Shown here: one piece after another, positions 8,001 through 9,245 of the stretch
Position numbering within the stretch: the stretch's first letter is position 1
Layout: the number at the start of each line of letters is the position of its first letter
Position numbers and translations under genes: made by a program
NCBI GenBank assembly: GCA_040758525.1
Contig: JBFLVQ010000375.1
Span: 1-9,245 of the forward strand
DNA: 9,245 bases
Origin: JBFLVQ01 sp040758525
GTDB lineage: Bacteria > Acidobacteriota > Blastocatellia > Chloracidobacteriales > JADJPF01
Reading direction: 5' to 3'
Notes under the pieces: generated by a model
Databases searched by the model: none
The model's input: the letters and a program-made list of their open reading frames with translations, nothing else
Told to the model about the DNA's origin: nothing

Positions 8001-9192
8001 ATTTGTACCTCAAGATATTAGGGTACAGAAAGAATATGAAAAAGGTTGGAAGATATCAGAAGCAATGCCTCAGCATAGTCTTGGTATCATTACAGCCCGC
8101 GATCATATTACTGTCAATAATAATATGAAACCCCTTCTTGAAAATGCAACTATATTTAGGGATGCGACATATTCGGATGAAGAAGTTTGCAAACATCTGA
8201 ATATACCTCTAAAGAAAGGCTGGGATGTTTCGCGAGCACGACGTAGTATCCAACAAGAGAAAGCTCTGAAAGCCTTTATAAAGACCCTTTGCTATAGACC
8301 ATTTGATTACCGTTTTATTTTTTATCATTCTTCGCTTATTTGGAGCATGGCATTTCCTACAATGCGTCATATGCTGGCAGGAAAAAATCTTGGACTATGT
8401 ACTAATCGGCAAGTAAACAAGGAATTTAGGCATGTGCTTTGCACAAGAGATTTAATTAATGATTGTTCTGTATCTCTAGAAACTGGTGAGAGAACATATC
8501 TTTTTCCTCTTTATCTTTATCCAAATGGTGATCTACCTGAAACACTCTTTGATTTGAAGAAAGAGTGCCAACCAAACTTCTCTGTTAAGTTTATTACAGA
8601 TTTTACTTCACTGCTTAATATTGCCTTCGTACCACATGGCAAAGGGAATTTATTAAAAACTTTCGGGCCAGAAGATGTATTCAGCTATATTTACGCCATT
8701 TTTCATTCACCGACTTATCGAAGCCGTTATTCTGAATTTCTGAAGTTAGATTTCCCACGCTTACCATTACCTAGGAGCTTTGAGCTATTCCGGGCAGTAA
8801 CAATTTTGGGAAGTGAACTTATAGCACTGCACCTAATGGAATCGCAAAAGCTGAATAATCTCATTACGGAATTTATTGGAGAAAAGAGTACAGAAGTTGA
8901 GAAAATCGGTTATTCAAATTCTACTGTTTGGATAGATAAAAAACAGACCAAAGGCTTCAAGGGAGTATCCGAAGAAGCCTGGGATTTTCACATCGGGAGT
9001 TTTCAGGTATGCGAAAAATGGTTAAAAGATCGCAAAGGCCGCACACTATCAAAAGAAGACATCGAGCATTATCAAAAGATCATCGTTGCATTAAACGAAA
9101 CCATTCGCATTATGAAAGAGATTGATGAGGTTATTGAGAAGCATGGTGGCTGGCCGGGCGCTTTTGCTCAAGGATCTGGAGGTGAGAAATGA
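5062..9192 (+). CDS. N6-adenine DNA methyltransferase with type ISP-like specificity domain
   Basis: This 1376-residue protein should transfer a methyl group from S-adenosylmethionine to adenine N6 in a specific DNA target, marking self DNA. Residues 1-450 are a long N-terminal region I cannot assign firmly; 324-385 resemble an eroded PD-(D/E)XK fold. A helical segment follows, with AQTITYGLLTAR at 476-487, as upstream of the methylase core in type ISP enzymes. The core has GVFFTPRPVV (590-599), SAM-binding motif I DPATGTGTF (653-661) and catalytic NPPY (789-792), the order of gamma-class adenine methylases. From about 800 to the end lies the target-recognition region. It includes CYRPFDYRF (1077-1085), LFPLYLYP, and a final block around W1290-W1320 with EEAWDFHIGSFQVCEKWL, close to the type ISP C-terminal specificity domain. 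Unlike LlaBIII-type enzymes it carries no helicase; that is the separate upstream gene. It overlaps its neighbours at both ends (26 bases and ATGA). The stretch 7440-8950 is much more AT-rich than the rest. Methylase call firm; target unknown. Confidence 0.95.
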   Translation: MIEQTILSKEAFIEYILSGAEKNIAATPETAESALPEGFEGFDATELQPPTKPTSASFAQFLLEKATGFGLPELVQRDNVIRSSDAVAKHLPPRASFWPKTSSRPYQTLLFEADLNNNELKAIPAFKGHKVSHLDDVEAILARMVSEALEGFQRGGEGVTADVRKGRKDETLCVISILDEREGTPVRLVCFGTQNKSTTGLETFIITEQTRFWEPQLARDHLGLLYERQFKKLIGKDWQEAFTTTEERNQADKLLKICTRRAPKVEEIQEGVLDLLDMIAKGFGLRKKANAPRRLQAFELPRDHDIGIDPEERERNFKGQNPFSGFTLRDERSRLLGYIVYPLDKKADAARLHKYLEQYNRFHNVLVIYPDEEQASLELWQGREQLVGKLRKGQGHKDAADVVNLLSRFFVVSKAKVRNPAELAQELAYRARYLRRLAVKQLQEEPDKGPLRNLYNAFKEALVHDQTEEEFADAFAQTITYGLLTARWIGNDQLVANAERFTRQTALKHLPAASPFLNDLFKSALSVRLDEQRGRLLWLVDDIADLLDRIDVTYVFGAGDRGSDQATDPVIHFYEPFLAAYDKELKNKRGVFFTPRPVVSYIVRSVHELLQTEFSLEDGLASTDTWGDMQKRFKDLKLPEGVKTTDPFVCVLDPATGTGTFLFECIEVIERTMKERWCRELKKKDWKDPAIVAEWNEYVPKHLLPRLYGFELMMASYAIAHLKLSFKLGETGYHLKDTDRIRVFLTNSLEPPSDEGQSKFGEIFPALAQEAKTVNEVKHNQHFTVVIGNPPYSIQSQNLSNSARAWVDAYKYIDGEAIKERGALQFEKNIQDDYVKFIRFAQSRIDQAGYGILTFITNHSYLSTSSFRGMRKSLMETFDNIYNLDLHGNSKKKERCPDGTKDENVFDIQLGVAIGTFIKLANKKTNIKNVAHADLWGIRELYEETPDGQGLTSGKYCWLWKNALSKIQWILLAPQSPSYLFVPQDIRVQKEYEKGWKISEAMPQHSLGIITARDHITVNNNMKPLLENATIFRDATYSDEEVCKHLNIPLKKGWDVSRARRSIQQEKALKAFIKTLCYRPFDYRFIFYHSSLIWSMAFPTMRHMLAGKNLGLCTNRQVNKEFRHVLCTRDLINDCSVSLETGERTYLFPLYLYPNGDLPETLFDLKKECQPNFSVKFITDFTSLLNIAFVPHGKGNLLKTFGPEDVFSYIYAIFHSPTYRSRYSEFLKLDFPRLPLPRSFELFRAVTILGSELIALHLMESQKLNNLITEFIGEKSTEVEKIGYSNSTVWIDKKQTKGFKGVSEEAWDFHIGSFQVCEKWLKDRKGRTLSKEDIEHYQKIIVALNETIRIMKEIDEVIEKHGGWPGAFAQGSGGEK
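9178..9186 (+). promoter_or_regulatory. Strong ribosome binding site of the downstream gene
   Basis: GGAGGTGAG within the last methylase codons is a near-perfect complement of the 16S rRNA 3' end. Its GGAGG core ends six bases before the ATG at 9189. It is the strongest such site in the window and shows that the 9189 start is real and that the third large gene is probably well translated. Confidence 0.8.
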
Positions 9193-9245
9193 GTGAACCT
9201 AATCGCCATAAACTCTGGTCCGATTTTCTTGCCACATGGCCGCTC
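9189..9245 (+). CDS. 5' end of a downstream operon gene, possibly an McrB-like AAA+ ATPase (partial)
   Basis: The reading frame opens at ATG 9189 and runs off the window after 19 codons (MSEPNRHKLWSDFLATWPL). The ATG shares ATGA with the methylase stop (TGA 9190-9192), the classic arrangement for coupled translation, and has an excellent ribosome binding site. The short pattern W-x-x-F-L-x-x-W-P-L resembles, from memory, the N-terminus of McrB-like AAA+ ATPases associated with restriction systems, where it is followed by a conserved MTLEEYT-like stretch. That fits a helicase-methylase-ATPase operon. With 19 residues the family call is tentative; that a gene starts here is much surer. Confidence 0.6.
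   Translation, partial: MSEPNRHKLWSDFLATWPL

Noticed and set aside
384..9192. High apparent density of GATC tetramers
   Set aside because: Many occur in Asp/Ile/Leu/Arg codon contexts. I could not count them against expectation, and they do not show the methylase target.
1..9245. CRISPR arrays, insertion sequences, tRNA or rRNA genes, rho-independent terminators
   Set aside because: No regularly spaced repeats, terminal inverted repeats, RNA gene signatures or hairpin-plus-T-run structures were seen; the genes are too tightly packed to hold them.

Overview
The window holds the front of a compact, one-directional bacterial operon on the + strand, with almost no spare sequence between genes. 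It reads as a DNA-modification-based phage-defence or restriction island. Nothing fixes the host. Gene density, Shine-Dalgarno sites and ATGA coupling say bacterium, and base composition is moderate: about 45-60% GC in sampled parts of the helicase and methylase front half, about 30% in the methylase back half. I would not name a genus.

Layout. Positions 1-137 are non-coding, AT-rich at first, with a plausible promoter at 47-75 and a good ribosome binding site at 126-131. Positions 138-368 encode a 76-residue excisionase/MerR-type helix-turn-helix protein, probably the operon regulator. Positions 384-5087 encode a 1567-residue SNF2-like superfamily 2 helicase with all core motifs, a large insertion between the two RecA domains, a C-terminal cysteine cluster, and an N-terminal region that looks like a degenerate ImmA/IrrE metallopeptidase (HAIAH instead of HExxH). 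Positions 5062-9192 overlap the helicase by 26 bases and encode a 1376-residue gamma-type N6-adenine DNA methyltransferase. It has a long N-terminal region, a methylase core (DPATGTGTF and NPPY) and a type ISP-like C-terminal specificity region. A further gene starts at 9189 in an ATGA overlap with a near-perfect Shine-Dalgarno. Only 19 codons are visible, and they resemble the N-terminus of McrB-like AAA+ ATPases.

How they may work together. Helicase, adenine methylase and a probable ATPase match in content the helicase-methylase-ATPase (Hma) defence operons that I recall from PADLOC-type surveys. The helicase also shares architecture with DrmD of class 1 DISARM, and the methylase with the methylase-specificity half of type ISP enzymes such as LlaBIII. 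The methylase would mark self DNA at a target set by its C-terminal region. The helicase, and perhaps the downstream ATPase, would act on unmarked DNA. I see no convincing active nuclease in the two large proteins. The more novel points are the pseudo-peptidase domain on the helicase, a clamp-binding-like QFSLF motif, and the sharply AT-rich specificity half of the methylase.
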